Source: Ghiorsea sp.
GTDB taxonomy: Bacteria > Pseudomonadota > Zetaproteobacteria > Mariprofundales > Mariprofundaceae
Length of the DNA: 21,643 nt
NCBI GenBank assembly: GCA_021772875.1
Contig: JAJFLD010000187.1
Location: forward strand, 1 to 21,643
Direction of reading: 5' to 3'
The first letter of the stretch is position 1; each line of letters begins with the position of its first letter. This document shows, piece after piece, positions 1 to 6,972 of the stretch. Position numbers and translations under genes: made by a program. The notes below the pieces were generated by a model. It was not told the origin of the DNA. It worked only from the letters and a program-made list of their open reading frames with translations, and ran no database searches.

Positions 1-350
1 TCTAGCATGGTTCGTGCCGAAATATCGTGTTTGAGGGTGATGACATCTGCCATCCATTTTACTTGTGCGGGCACATACCAGCGACGCAATGATTTACCTT
101 GCCCTTGTTCAGCAATAAGTGATACGCGTTTGGGTAAATAACGTAATGTTGGCAACGACCAACGTACCTTACCTTTGATGTTTGGCCACCGTTGTACGTT
201 GATGAGTTCCGCTATTGCACCTTTTGCCGATGGTTGGTCGGCAAAAAATGCCGCAAGTGAAGCTTTGAGTGCTGGATCAACCACACGCTCTGTTGCAGAT
301 GCAGGTTGAAACACCAGCAAAGCAAGAAGAAAAAGGCTGATTTTAAACAT
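1..350 (-). CDS. flgA: FlgA, flagellar P-ring assembly chaperone (3' end outside window)
   Basis: FlgA is a periplasmic chaperone needed for FlgI to polymerise into the flagellar P-ring. The visible 116 codons start with a clear signal peptide: a short basic start, a Leu/Phe-rich core and a cleavage site after Ala17-Ser18-Ala19. A region follows with the motif LRYLPKRVSLIAEQGQG, then RRWYVPAQVKWMADVITLKHDISARTML, which looks like the start of the SAF-type domain of FlgA. The start lies 4 bp after the flgG stop and has no good ribosome binding site, so translational coupling to flgG is likely. The left window edge cuts the gene before its end. The identification rests on the signal peptide, the domain style and the position behind flgG. 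Confidence 0.85.
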   Translation of the reverse strand, partial: MFKISLFLLALLVFQPASATERVVDPALKASLAAFFADQPSAKGAIAELINVQRWPNIKGKVRWSLPTLRYLPKRVSLIAEQGQGKSLRRWYVPAQVKWMADVITLKHDISARTML

Positions 351-354
351 CGGA

Positions 355-1143
355 TTAACGTTTTAGCCCATTGGCATTTTGTAGCATTTCATCTGCAGCC
401 TGCACTGATTTTGAGTTCATTTCATAGGCGCGTTGTGCCGCTATCAAGCTCACCATTTCATCCACCATATTCACATTCGACATTTCCAACATACCTTGCC
501 CCAATCCGCCAAAGCCATTTTCACCGGGGTTGCCTGTCAAAGGATTACCAGAAGCATTGGTCGCTTGAAAAATAGAGCTGCCAAGGTGAGATAAACCAGC
601 GGGATTGCTGAAATCGACGATTTGTAATTGTCCCACTACAGTAGAAACGGAACCAGCTTGTTCGACAGAAACAGTACCATCTTGACCAATGTTCACGTTT
701 AATGTGTCAGCAGGCAGAGTGATGGCAGGTTGTACAACATCACCATTGGCCGTCACTAACTGGCCTTGTGCATCACGACTAAAAGAGCCCGAACGAGTAT
801 ATCCAATTTCACCATTGGGCAGTTGAACCTGAAAGAAACCTTTGCCTTGAATGGCAATATCAAGTGGGTTGTTGGTTTGCTGAAAACTACCCTCTGAAAA
901 GACATATTCTATGCTTGCCGTTTTAACACCCAAGCCCACTTGAATGCCTGATGGTAATTGTGTGCCTGCGGCACTGGCTTCGGCACCTGGAGATTTGATT
1001 TGCTGATACATCAAATCTTGAAAGTTGGCTCTGCCGCGTTTAAAACCAGCGGTATTCACGTTGGCAAGATTATTTGAAATCACATCGACATTGGTGGTTT
1101 GTGCTGCCATACCTGTTGCTGCTGTCCAGAGAGAACGCATCAT
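355..1143 (-). CDS. flgG: FlgG, distal rod protein of the flagellar basal body
   Basis: FlgG builds the distal rod that crosses the P- and L-rings. The 262 aa match the usual FlgG length. The N-terminus MMRSLWTAATGMAAQ followed by NNLANVNTAGFKRGRANF is the rod/hook family signature, and the C-terminal helix around VNMVDEMVSLIAAQRAYEMNSK is the matching coiled-coil half found in all rod, hook and hook-filament junction proteins. The middle part holds the GYTRSGSF segment typical of FlgG and FlgE. Two ATG codons stand in tandem; a GAGGT element 8 nt before the first supports the start used here. The gene lies 52 bp behind flgF and 4 bp ahead of flgA, in one minus-strand operon. Confidence 0.96.
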   Translation of the reverse strand: MMRSLWTAATGMAAQTTNVDVISNNLANVNTAGFKRGRANFQDLMYQQIKSPGAEASAAGTQLPSGIQVGLGVKTASIEYVFSEGSFQQTNNPLDIAIQGKGFFQVQLPNGEIGYTRSGSFSRDAQGQLVTANGDVVQPAITLPADTLNVNIGQDGTVSVEQAGSVSTVVGQLQIVDFSNPAGLSHLGSSIFQATNASGNPLTGNPGENGFGGLGQGMLEMSNVNMVDEMVSLIAAQRAYEMNSKSVQAADEMLQNANGLKR

Positions 1144-1195
1144 AATAAAATACCTCGCTTATAAGTGTTTGTATATTGCATCATTGTTTAAGTGG

Positions 1196-1936
1196 TTAAC
1201 CTTGAATCTTACCAACATTGGAGCTTAATTGCCCCGACAATTGGTTATATTGTTCAACGATTTTCATGGTTGATTCGTACGAACGCAGTGTTGCCACCAT
1301 TTCTGTCATGGCCAACACAGCATTCACGTTGGAGCCTTCTAATGCACCATGTTTGACTACGATATTACCTGCAGCGGGTGTTGTGTTGCCGGCTGAAGTG
1401 ATCAGCAATGTGCCTTCTGCTTGTTTGAGATCGTTGGGATTATTGAGTGTGACCAAACCAAGTTGGGCAACTTGTTCATTGTTGACAAAAATCATGCCTT
1501 CATTGGTGCCTGAAACTTGTCCTTGGGGTAGGTTGATGGGGCTGCCCGAGTCATCGAGCACTGCCAAACCACCTTGTGTAATAAGGTTGCCTTCATGGTT
1601 AAGGGTAAAGTTGCCAGCACGTGTTAGAGCAATGCTGCCATCGGTTTGTTGCACTTGAAAATAACCATCTGCCACAATGGCAAAATCAAGCGGGTTACCT
1701 GTTTGTTGTAGGTTACCAGCTTTGGTATCGATGTATTGTGAACCCATGCTTAAGTAGGAGGCTGCTTGTTGGTTTTTTCCAGAGCCCATAAGATTGTCTG
1801 TGAGTATTGATTTAAAAGAGGAGCGAGAGGCTTTGTAACCTGTAGTATTCACATTGGCGAGGTTATGAGTGATGTTATCTAGGCGATTTTCAGCCATTTT
1901 GCTTGCGACACCTGAAATAAAGAAACCACGTTGCAT
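1196..1936 (-). CDS. flgF: FlgF, proximal rod protein of the flagellar basal body
   Basis: FlgF is a proximal rod subunit that sits below FlgG. The 246-aa product starts MQRGFFISGVASKMAENRLD and carries the rod-family signature NLANVNTTGYKASRSSF, with the C-terminal helix AMTEMVATLRSYESTMK. Its position before flgG and its lower similarity to FlgG separate it from FlgG. An upstream in-frame ATG at 1987 would add 17 residues, but GAGGAG sits 6 nt before the ATG at 1936, and the longer start would lie inside the probable sigma-54 promoter, so 1936 is chosen. It is the first gene of the visible operon flgF-flgG-flgA; flgBCDE are not next to it on this side. Confidence 0.93.
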   Translation of the reverse strand: MQRGFFISGVASKMAENRLDNITHNLANVNTTGYKASRSSFKSILTDNLMGSGKNQQAASYLSMGSQYIDTKAGNLQQTGNPLDFAIVADGYFQVQQTDGSIALTRAGNFTLNHEGNLITQGGLAVLDDSGSPINLPQGQVSGTNEGMIFVNNEQVAQLGLVTLNNPNDLKQAEGTLLITSAGNTTPAAGNIVVKHGALEGSNVNAVLAMTEMVATLRSYESTMKIVEQYNQLSGQLSSNVGKIQG

Positions 1937-1970
1937 ATTATACTCCTCTATATTGCTTACAGGAGTAGGG

Positions 1971-1987
1971 AGCAGGATTGATGCCAA
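1971..1987 (-). promoter_or_regulatory. Candidate sigma-54 (-24/-12) promoter of flgF
   Basis: The minus strand reads TTGGCATCAATCCTGCT. The GG and GC dinucleotides are separated by exactly 10 nt, as RpoN promoters require, and YTGGCA and TGCW match the consensus, with C in place of T in the -12 TTGC. The predicted transcription start is near 1960, giving a 24-nt leader that contains the GAGGAG ribosome binding site of flgF. RpoN control of rod genes is common in polarly flagellated proteobacteria. The activator is not in the window. Confidence 0.6.
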
Positions 1988-2035
1988 AGCGTATTTTAAG
2001 CTAAACCACTGTTTTATAGGAATAAATATATTGGT

Positions 2036-2100
2036 AAAAATATACTGAAGGCAGTAATTGCCCTTAACAAGAGGGTATATTTTTCCTTCAGCGTTTTTTT
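2036..2100. terminator. Candidate bidirectional terminator hairpin between flgF and the b561-like gene
   Basis: CTGAAGG (2045-2051) can pair with CCTTCAG (2085-2091). An alternative AT-rich stem AAAAATATAC (2036-2045) / GTATATTTTT (2075-2084) encloses CCCT/AGGG (2061-2064 / 2072-2075). On the plus strand a run of seven T follows at 2094-2100. On the minus strand, downstream of the cytochrome gene, TATATTTTT follows the GC-bearing stem. The loop is long for a classic terminator, so confidence is moderate. The most useful role would be to end the minus-strand cytochrome transcript before the flgF promoter. Confidence 0.4.
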
Positions 2101-2109
2101 GAAAGGGGT

Positions 2110-2691
2110 CTATTCAGTTTGATTGGATTTCTGTTTGATGGCGAAATACATATGCAATACACCCATGCAACCATGGCCTACCATATAAGTGATCAATAAG
2201 CTTGTTAGGTTTTCATGTGTTTCTTTTAAAAAACCTGACCAAGCCAAACCATTGGACCAAGATAAATACCAAATCAAACCAGACAAAAGCACGACAATCA
2301 ATGCACCCAAACCAAGGCCTTGCACAACTGCAGCGATGCCCATGGCATTGGCTTCAGGTAACTTGCGGTTTTTAAGTTGTTTAAAGTCATTTTTTATTTG
2401 CGCGTAGTCAGCCTGCTTATGAGGGAAGAAGTAGTTTAGGCCACGATTTTTTAAGACAACATAAATAAAGACCAAGGCAATGGGCAGTGTGATCAAACCA
2501 GTGATGATGTGTATCCATGTGCCATAATGATGGATGAGGTTTTTGCTGATTTCGCCAGTGTTGGTGAAGCCCATGAAATTACTGACGATAATTTGGCTTA
2601 ACACTAAACATATCACCACGATGTGAAGTGTTGCAGTGAGCGGTGTTTGTCTATCTCGAATATATTGTTTAATCGCTGGTATTGTTTGCAT
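2110..2691 (-). CDS. Small b561-like membrane cytochrome b
   Basis: A predicted inner-membrane di-heme cytochrome of 193 aa with four membrane spans, roughly residues 18-40, 57-80, 118-143 and 160-185. Histidines suited to heme binding lie in or next to these spans: His23 in the first, His55 and His61 at the second, His159, His173 and His180 in the last. This layout fits the bacterial cytochrome b561 / hydrogenase b-type cytochrome superfamily, but the sequence is diverged. Such proteins usually pass electrons between quinol and a partner enzyme; no partner is encoded here. An open frame extends upstream to 2856, but that would run into the preceding gene; ATG 2691 lies 46 bp after that gene's stop with a weak AGAG 5 nt before it. 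It is probably co-transcribed with the orphan gene upstream. Confidence 0.7.
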   Translation of the reverse strand: MQTIPAIKQYIRDRQTPLTATLHIVVICLVLSQIIVSNFMGFTNTGEISKNLIHHYGTWIHIITGLITLPIALVFIYVVLKNRGLNYFFPHKQADYAQIKNDFKQLKNRKLPEANAMGIAAVVQGLGLGALIVVLLSGLIWYLSWSNGLAWSGFLKETHENLTSLLITYMVGHGCMGVLHMYFAIKQKSNQTE

Positions 2692-2737
2692 AAATACTCT
2701 TTGGGAAACCTTAAATGTATAAGGTGATTTTATTTTT

Positions 2738-3553
2738 CTAAATGAGCTTGTTGGGTAAGGCCATTTCTTCGGCGGCAACATAAACCACAGCAGGATAAAC
2801 TGGGCCAATATCCACCATGGTCCAGGAACCTTCGCGTTTGCCCAATTCGATGTCAATCACATCACCTATGCGCAATTGTTGTAAGATGGTTTTGGGCAAC
2901 ACCACAGGGCCAATCATGGCTTTAGGGTCGTTGTCAAATGCAAGCCAGAGCTCAGCGTCTGTAGTTTGGGCGACACGGGCATGGCCTTCTTTAAATGTTT
3001 CAAAACGTTTGCCTCGCAAGCGTGGCGATATGCCGCCACCAAGACGGATATGATAAAGTAATAAGTGGGCTGCAATGGCAGCGCGTTTAGCATCAGGCAG
3101 GGTGTCTTGAATGGTGTCTTGCCATGATTGTGCTTGGGCTGGGCTTAGCCACTGCTGTGTTTTGGCATAATTGACCCAATGCAATAATGTTTCAGCAGCA
3201 TATTGCACAAGCAATGAATCCACCCCAGGGTCGCGCAATAAATGCCATGCGATAAAATCACGCAAGTATTCGGCATCAATGCGTTCAAAAGGTAGCCCTT
3301 CTAAGGAAGGGGTATTATCTTGATCACCTTCCATAAGCTGGGTGACAAAATTTTCAAGGGATTCCTCCCATTCCTGATGATTTGTGTCATCTTCGATTTC
3401 GTCGGCTTGGAACAAATCGGAATAATATATGAGATATTCGCTAAATAAATCGAATATACGTTCATTTTTTTCTATTGATTTGGTGCTGGCATTTTCTTCT
3501 TTTTGTCGATGGGAAAGGAAGCGATCAAAGGTTTCTTGCAATGTTAAACTCAT
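2738..3553 (-). CDS. Unrecognised 271-aa protein; helical N-terminal part, beta-rich C-terminal part
   Basis: I do not recognise this gene as a named family. Residues about 1-45 and 95-150 look helical; the stretch around YLRDFIAWHLLRDPGVDSLL and the following AETLLHWVNYAKTQQWLS recalls the SAM-like core-binding domain of tyrosine recombinases, but no catalytic domain (Arg..His-x-x-Arg..Tyr) follows. Residues about 45-90 are strongly acidic. The last 70 residues look beta-rich, and VVLPKTILQQLRIGDVIDIEL resembles the LPK..R..LGI..GD pattern of AbrB-type swapped hairpins. There is no signal peptide and no membrane span, so it is probably cytoplasmic. The start at 3553 is preceded by GGGAG with good spacing; the longer frame to 3676 reaches the efp ribosome binding site on the other strand and is not needed. 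It is divergent from efp and lies 46 bp upstream of the b561-like gene. Confidence 0.75.
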   Translation of the reverse strand: MSLTLQETFDRFLSHRQKEENASTKSIEKNERIFDLFSEYLIYYSDLFQADEIEDDTNHQEWEESLENFVTQLMEGDQDNTPSLEGLPFERIDAEYLRDFIAWHLLRDPGVDSLLVQYAAETLLHWVNYAKTQQWLSPAQAQSWQDTIQDTLPDAKRAAIAAHLLLYHIRLGGGISPRLRGKRFETFKEGHARVAQTTDAELWLAFDNDPKAMIGPVVLPKTILQQLRIGDVIDIELGKREGSWTMVDIGPVYPAVVYVAAEEMALPNKLI

Positions 3554-3681
3554 TTTAAGGCTCCCGTAGTTGTTGTCTGGCTGGTGAATAGTTAAGCTTC
3601 GCTTTTTTAAGCAGTAGGCAACAGTATCATGAGAAGTTTCGATGAGAAAGCTGATGGTAGAAAAACAAAGGAGCAATCACC

Positions 3682-4242
3682 ATGTTGATTAATGTAACTT
3701 CAGTTCGTACAGGGAATATTTTGGACTGGGATGGTGGTTTGTGGAAAGTGGTGAAAACCCATCATGTGACTCCGGGCAAAGGCGTGGCATGTATGCAGCT
3801 TGAGATGCGCCATCTCGAAAAAGGTAATAAAACCAACAAACGTTTCAACTCCACTGAGAAGGTTGATCGTGTGGTGTTGAGTCAACGTAAAATGCAATTT
3901 TTGTATCTTGATGGTGACCAATACAACTTTATGGATACGGAAACGTATGATCAAATTGCTCTTGGTGAAGATATGCTTGAAAATGCAATTCCTTACATGT
4001 TGCCTGAGATGGAAGTGGAAGTAGAGTTCCACGAAGAACGACCTTTGAATGTTAAGTTGCCACAATCGGTGACTTTGGAAGTTGTTGAGTGTGATGCAGC
4101 GATTAAGGGTCAAACTGCGACAAGTTCGTATAAACCAGGGGTATTAGAAACAGGTGCGTCTATTATGGTTCCGCCTTATTTGGAATCAGGCACAAAAGTA
4201 CGCGTGAATACAGAGACTGGTGAATATATGGAACGCGCGTAG
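3682..4242 (+). CDS. efp: Elongation factor P
   Basis: EF-P binds stalled ribosomes between the P and E sites and helps form peptide bonds at proline runs. The 186 aa equal the normal EF-P length and fit the three beta-barrel domains (about 1-63, 64-128, 129-186). The loop HHVTPGKGVA puts Lys33 where E. coli EF-P carries its beta-lysylated Lys34, and the PGKG context is the EpmA-type one; no modification genes are in the window. The C-terminal region AIKGQTATSSYKPGVLETGA and IMVPPYLESGTKVRVNTETGEY is the EF-P signature. AAGGAG 8 nt before the ATG sets the start. Downstream is a b-type cytochrome gene 70 bp away, which may share the transcript. Confidence 0.98.
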   Translation: MLINVTSVRTGNILDWDGGLWKVVKTHHVTPGKGVACMQLEMRHLEKGNKTNKRFNSTEKVDRVVLSQRKMQFLYLDGDQYNFMDTETYDQIALGEDMLENAIPYMLPEMEVEVEFHEERPLNVKLPQSVTLEVVECDAAIKGQTATSSYKPGVLETGASIMVPPYLESGTKVRVNTETGEYMERA

Positions 4243-4312
4243 TTAAATTATTTAGACATAACATTGTGGTAGTGGTTAGAGTGTAAAAAAATTAAAGTTT
4301 GAGGGTATGATG

Positions 4313-4879
4313 ATGAAAGAAAAAGTTTGGGATTTGTTTGTGCGGGTATTTCATTGGAGCTTGGTGGTAAGTTTTACCCTGACCTACGTGGCTGTTGAAT
4401 ATGGCTATGATGAAATTCATGAGTGGTTAGGTTATTTCCTCACTGTCCTTATTACAGTACGTATCATTTGGGGTTTTGTCGGCTCAAAATATGCACGTTT
4501 TTCAACTTTCATCTTCCCCGTGTCTGAATACATTGAGAATTTTAAAGCTATCCTGACAAGTAAGCACCAGAAACATTATATGGGGCATAACCCGCTTGGT
4601 GGTGCGATGGTGTTTGCTTTGATTACAGGTTTGGTTGTGTTGTCTTTCTCTGGTTTGGTGTTGTTAGGTTGGAGTGAATATACAGGGCCAGTTTGGGCTT
4701 TGGCTATCCCTGTCTCTGAAGGCTTTGGTAGCACGATTGAATTTATCCATTACAAGCTTCCTGAAGTGATGTTGTTTTTGATTGGTGCACATATTTTAGG
4801 TGTGTTTGTTGCCATGAAACAACATCGTGAAAACCTTGTGCGTTCTATGTTTAACGGTTATAAAAAGAAAGAAAGTTAA
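4313..4879 (+). CDS. Cytochrome b561 / hydrogenase-type b cytochrome subunit
   Basis: A 188-aa inner-membrane cytochrome b of the bacterial b561 / Ni,Fe-hydrogenase cytochrome subunit family. Visible family marks are WDLFVRVFHW near the N-terminus, HEWLGYF, VRIIWGFVGSKYARF with the conserved Arg and Trp-Gly, and GHNPLGGAM before the third span. His14, His36, His146 and His160 lie in the four spans and are likely ligands of two b hemes. Members carry electrons between quinol and soluble or periplasmic redox partners, often with a multiheme cytochrome c or a hydrogenase beside them; none is here. Three ATG codons follow one another at 4307, 4310 and 4313; GAGGG at 4301-4305 is 7 nt from the third, which is therefore preferred. 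Its stop codon overlaps that of the convergent marR-type gene. Confidence 0.88.
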   Translation: MKEKVWDLFVRVFHWSLVVSFTLTYVAVEYGYDEIHEWLGYFLTVLITVRIIWGFVGSKYARFSTFIFPVSEYIENFKAILTSKHQKHYMGHNPLGGAMVFALITGLVVLSFSGLVLLGWSEYTGPVWALAIPVSEGFGSTIEFIHYKLPEVMLFLIGAHILGVFVAMKQHRENLVRSMFNGYKKKES

Positions 4880-5355
4880 TCTTCAAGGTTGTTGCTTGGC
4901 TGGCAGGGCAAGCTGTTTACAATCGCAGTGAGGGTTGAAACAGCTTGATTAAATTCAGCCTCACCGATGTTTTGAAGTGTTTCATCACTTAGCGTTTGAA
5001 GCTCAGGACAAATTTTGCCAAAGGCATCAATGCCTTCTTTGGTGATATGGGCGCGAATAATGCGGCGGTCTTGCTGGTCTTGAATGCGCTCGACCAGTTT
5101 GCTTGCCACCAATGAGTTTAATAGACGTGTAATAGACGCTTTGTCTTTGCCTAAAATATCAGCGAGCTTTTTTTGTGGTAAACCATCAAAATGATGGATG
5201 ATCATCAATGCATCAGCAGCTTCAGGTGTAATGTCATAACCTAGTTGCGCATAGATTTGACTTGTTTGCTGCCGCACATAACACATCAGGTGTCCCATCA
5301 GCGGCATCAATTGTCCTATTTTAATGTTGAGTGTAGTGCTTTGATGTTGATTCAT
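4876..5355 (-). CDS. MarR-family transcriptional regulator
   Basis: A dimeric winged-helix DNA-binding protein, probably a ligand-released repressor. The winged helix spans about residues 59-105: LPQKKLADILGKDKASITRLL forms the helix-turn-helix region (two fragments, residues about 59-80), and RIQDQQDRRIIRAHIT is the wing with the conserved Asp-Arg pair at about 96-97. Flanking helices (about 10-50 and 110-150) would make the dimer. The start is uncertain: ATG 5400 lies inside the probable operator, ATG 5355 (used here, 159 aa) has no clear ribosome binding site, and ATG 5307 has AGGA 6 nt upstream and would give 143 aa, still a normal MarR length. It is divergent from the tolC-like gene and most likely controls it and itself. 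Confidence 0.92.
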   Translation of the reverse strand: MNQHQSTTLNIKIGQLMPLMGHLMCYVRQQTSQIYAQLGYDITPEAADALMIIHHFDGLPQKKLADILGKDKASITRLLNSLVASKLVERIQDQQDRRIIRAHITKEGIDAFGKICPELQTLSDETLQNIGEAEFNQAVSTLTAIVNSLPCQPSNNLED

Positions 5356-5376
5356 TGGCGCATCGTAACTGCAATA

Positions 5377-5408
5377 GTTAACACAATCAATAGTTGACAT
5401 TGTTAACC
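5377..5408. promoter_or_regulatory. Candidate operator of the MarR-type regulator (GTTRAC repeats)
   Basis: Three copies of a GTTRAC heptamer lie close together: GTTAACA at 5377-5383, GTTGACA at 5393-5399 and GTTAACC at 5402-5408. The first two are part of a longer direct repeat CAATAGTTRACA, and the outer two form an imperfect inverted repeat because GTTAAC is itself a palindrome (GTTAACACAAT against ATTGTTAAC). The cluster lies between the divergent regulator and efflux genes and overlaps the -35 box of the efflux promoter, the usual layout for a MarR repressor site. Confidence 0.5.
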
Positions 5409-5422
5409 ATTAATTTTACGGT
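5394..5422 (+). promoter_or_regulatory. Candidate sigma-70 promoter of the efflux pair
   Basis: A perfect TTGACA (-35, 5394-5399) is followed after 17 bp by TACGGT (5417-5422), which matches a -10 box only at TA and the last T. The predicted start is near 5429, giving a leader of about 47 nt to the preferred GTG start at 5476. The -35 box is inside the GTTRAC repeats, so repressor binding would block polymerase. The poor -10 box keeps confidence moderate. Confidence 0.45.
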
Positions 5423-5475
5423 TCGTCGCAGTGAAATTTATGCGGATGATACTGAAAGAGAAGGTGGGTGTGCTG

Positions 5476-6972
5476 GTGATAAAACAAATCATATTATTAT
5501 GTGGCTTGTGCATGTTTTTTGTAGGCCAAGTCAATGCTGCAGAACCCGCAAAACCTTTAAACTTTTTCAACATGTTAAACGAAGTTTTTGAAAAAAATCC
5601 AAATGTACAAGCCTCAATGTTGCAGGTGGATATGCGTACTGCTGAGCGCAATCAACTTGAGGGTGTGCTTGATACCCGTTTTGGAGGTAGCGTTGGTTTG
5701 AGTGATGAGGTGAAACCAACCACGAGTCCATTTGCGCCAAGTGGCACCAGCTTAGGGTTTGTTGCTGGACAAGTTGTGCAACCTTTTTCAGATGGTAGCT
5801 CGCTGACGGGTACGTTGAAGTATAATAAATCCAAGCTGACTTATCCCAACACTGTTAATCCGGCATTTCAATCCAGCCCCAATCCTACTTACCAGCATCA
5901 AATTGACTTGATTTATCGTTATCCGCTTGTCGGCGGCGCAGGCAATCCCAATTACCATTACCAAAAAGAAGCAGGTGAGGATGAAATTAAGGCTGCCCAA
6001 TTGCGAATCGCAGTACTTAAAGAACAGCTGACCAGTCAAGCGATTGGTTTTTACGCACAATTTATTTTGAATGATTTGTCGGTAAAATTAGCACAAGATG
6101 CAACTTTGAGAGCAGAGCAGTTGCTTAATAATCAAAAAAGTCGCGAAAATTTTGGTTTGGCTGAAAAAGAGGATCGTTTACAAACTGAAGCTCTTTTGAG
6201 CATGCGCCAATTTCAACAAGTACAAGCCATGGCAACAAGAGATGCTTCACAAACGGCTTTGAATCGGTTGATGCATCAAGATGGGAATATTTTGTTATCA
6301 CCAAAACTTGAGCCACTTCATATGAACCTGAGATCGGTGGCTGATATGTTGGATGCAGCTGAGCAGCGCCGCCCTGTGTTTAAGGTTTTGGATGCGCAAT
6401 ATGCTGCGGCACAAGCGCGTTTGGCGATGGTGGAAGCGGCGGGTGATTATCAATTGGATTTGGTGGGACAAGTTGGGACAAGGGCACTGGATGGCAGTGC
6501 CGGTGGTGCCTTGGTTCAAGGTTTTACCATTGATGATAGGTATATCGGATTGCAAGTCGAATTCAGCGATGTTTGGGGGCATAAAGCAAATCGGGCCGCT
6601 ATACAGAGCAATGTACTGGCTTTAGAAAACATTAAAATTGAACGCAAAAGAATGCACGAAGACTTGGAGACTGAGCTTGCCATCACACGCATTGCACTGC
6701 TTAACGGTGAAGGCACCTTGCAAGCAGCTTTGCGACAAGTCGAAGCGGAAAAGAAAAAATACAATGGAGAGTTGGCGCGGTATAAACGTGGTAGATCTTC
6801 CACAGCAGTGATTACACAATTTGAAGGTGACTTAAGCGCAGCGCGCCTGCGTGCTTTGATTCAACAGGTTAATGTTCAGGTGGCAGAATATAAGCTGGCC
6901 TTGGCTTTGGGTGAGCTGTTGCCGATGCTGCCTAACAAGCAGGCGAAAAACACTGCAGGAGCAGAGCAATGA
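5476..6972 (+). CDS. TolC-family outer membrane efflux channel
   Basis: A TolC-type protein that would form a trimeric outer-membrane channel with a long periplasmic helical barrel. The 498-aa form starts at GTG 5476 with AAGGTG 9 nt upstream; this gives an ideal signal peptide, a short basic start, then IILLCGLCMFFVGQVNA and cleavage before Ala-Glu-Pro. The frame is open back to GTG 5431, but those extra residues would put a charged segment before the signal peptide. The two OEP repeats are visible as long helical stretches with Gln/Ala/Leu-rich heptads (about residues 140-270 and 310-480) and beta segments with alternating polar residues (about 70-130 and 330-370). The region EGVLDTRFGGSVGLSDE and the late GRSSTAVITQFEGDLSAARL fit the family. 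Its stop overlaps the start of the RND gene by 4 bp, so the two are translationally coupled. Confidence 0.9.
   Translation: MIKQIILLCGLCMFFVGQVNAAEPAKPLNFFNMLNEVFEKNPNVQASMLQVDMRTAERNQLEGVLDTRFGGSVGLSDEVKPTTSPFAPSGTSLGFVAGQVVQPFSDGSSLTGTLKYNKSKLTYPNTVNPAFQSSPNPTYQHQIDLIYRYPLVGGAGNPNYHYQKEAGEDEIKAAQLRIAVLKEQLTSQAIGFYAQFILNDLSVKLAQDATLRAEQLLNNQKSRENFGLAEKEDRLQTEALLSMRQFQQVQAMATRDASQTALNRLMHQDGNILLSPKLEPLHMNLRSVADMLDAAEQRRPVFKVLDAQYAAAQARLAMVEAAGDYQLDLVGQVGTRALDGSAGGALVQGFTIDDRYIGLQVEFSDVWGHKANRAAIQSNVLALENIKIERKRMHEDLETELAITRIALLNGEGTLQAALRQVEAEKKKYNGELARYKRGRSSTAVITQFEGDLSAARLRALIQQVNVQVAEYKLALALGELLPMLPNKQAKNTAGAEQ

Noticed and set aside
1218..1658. 146-codon open frame on the plus strand
   Set aside because: It lies wholly antisense to flgF, whose family signature is clear; the product is low-complexity and has no recognisable domain.
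3554..3676. Upstream extension of the orphan 271-aa protein
   Set aside because: It would overlap the efp ribosome binding site region, and GGGAG is well placed before ATG 3553.
3700..4113. 137-codon open frame on the minus strand
   Set aside because: It is antisense to efp; the His/Phe/Leu-rich product is a typical shadow.
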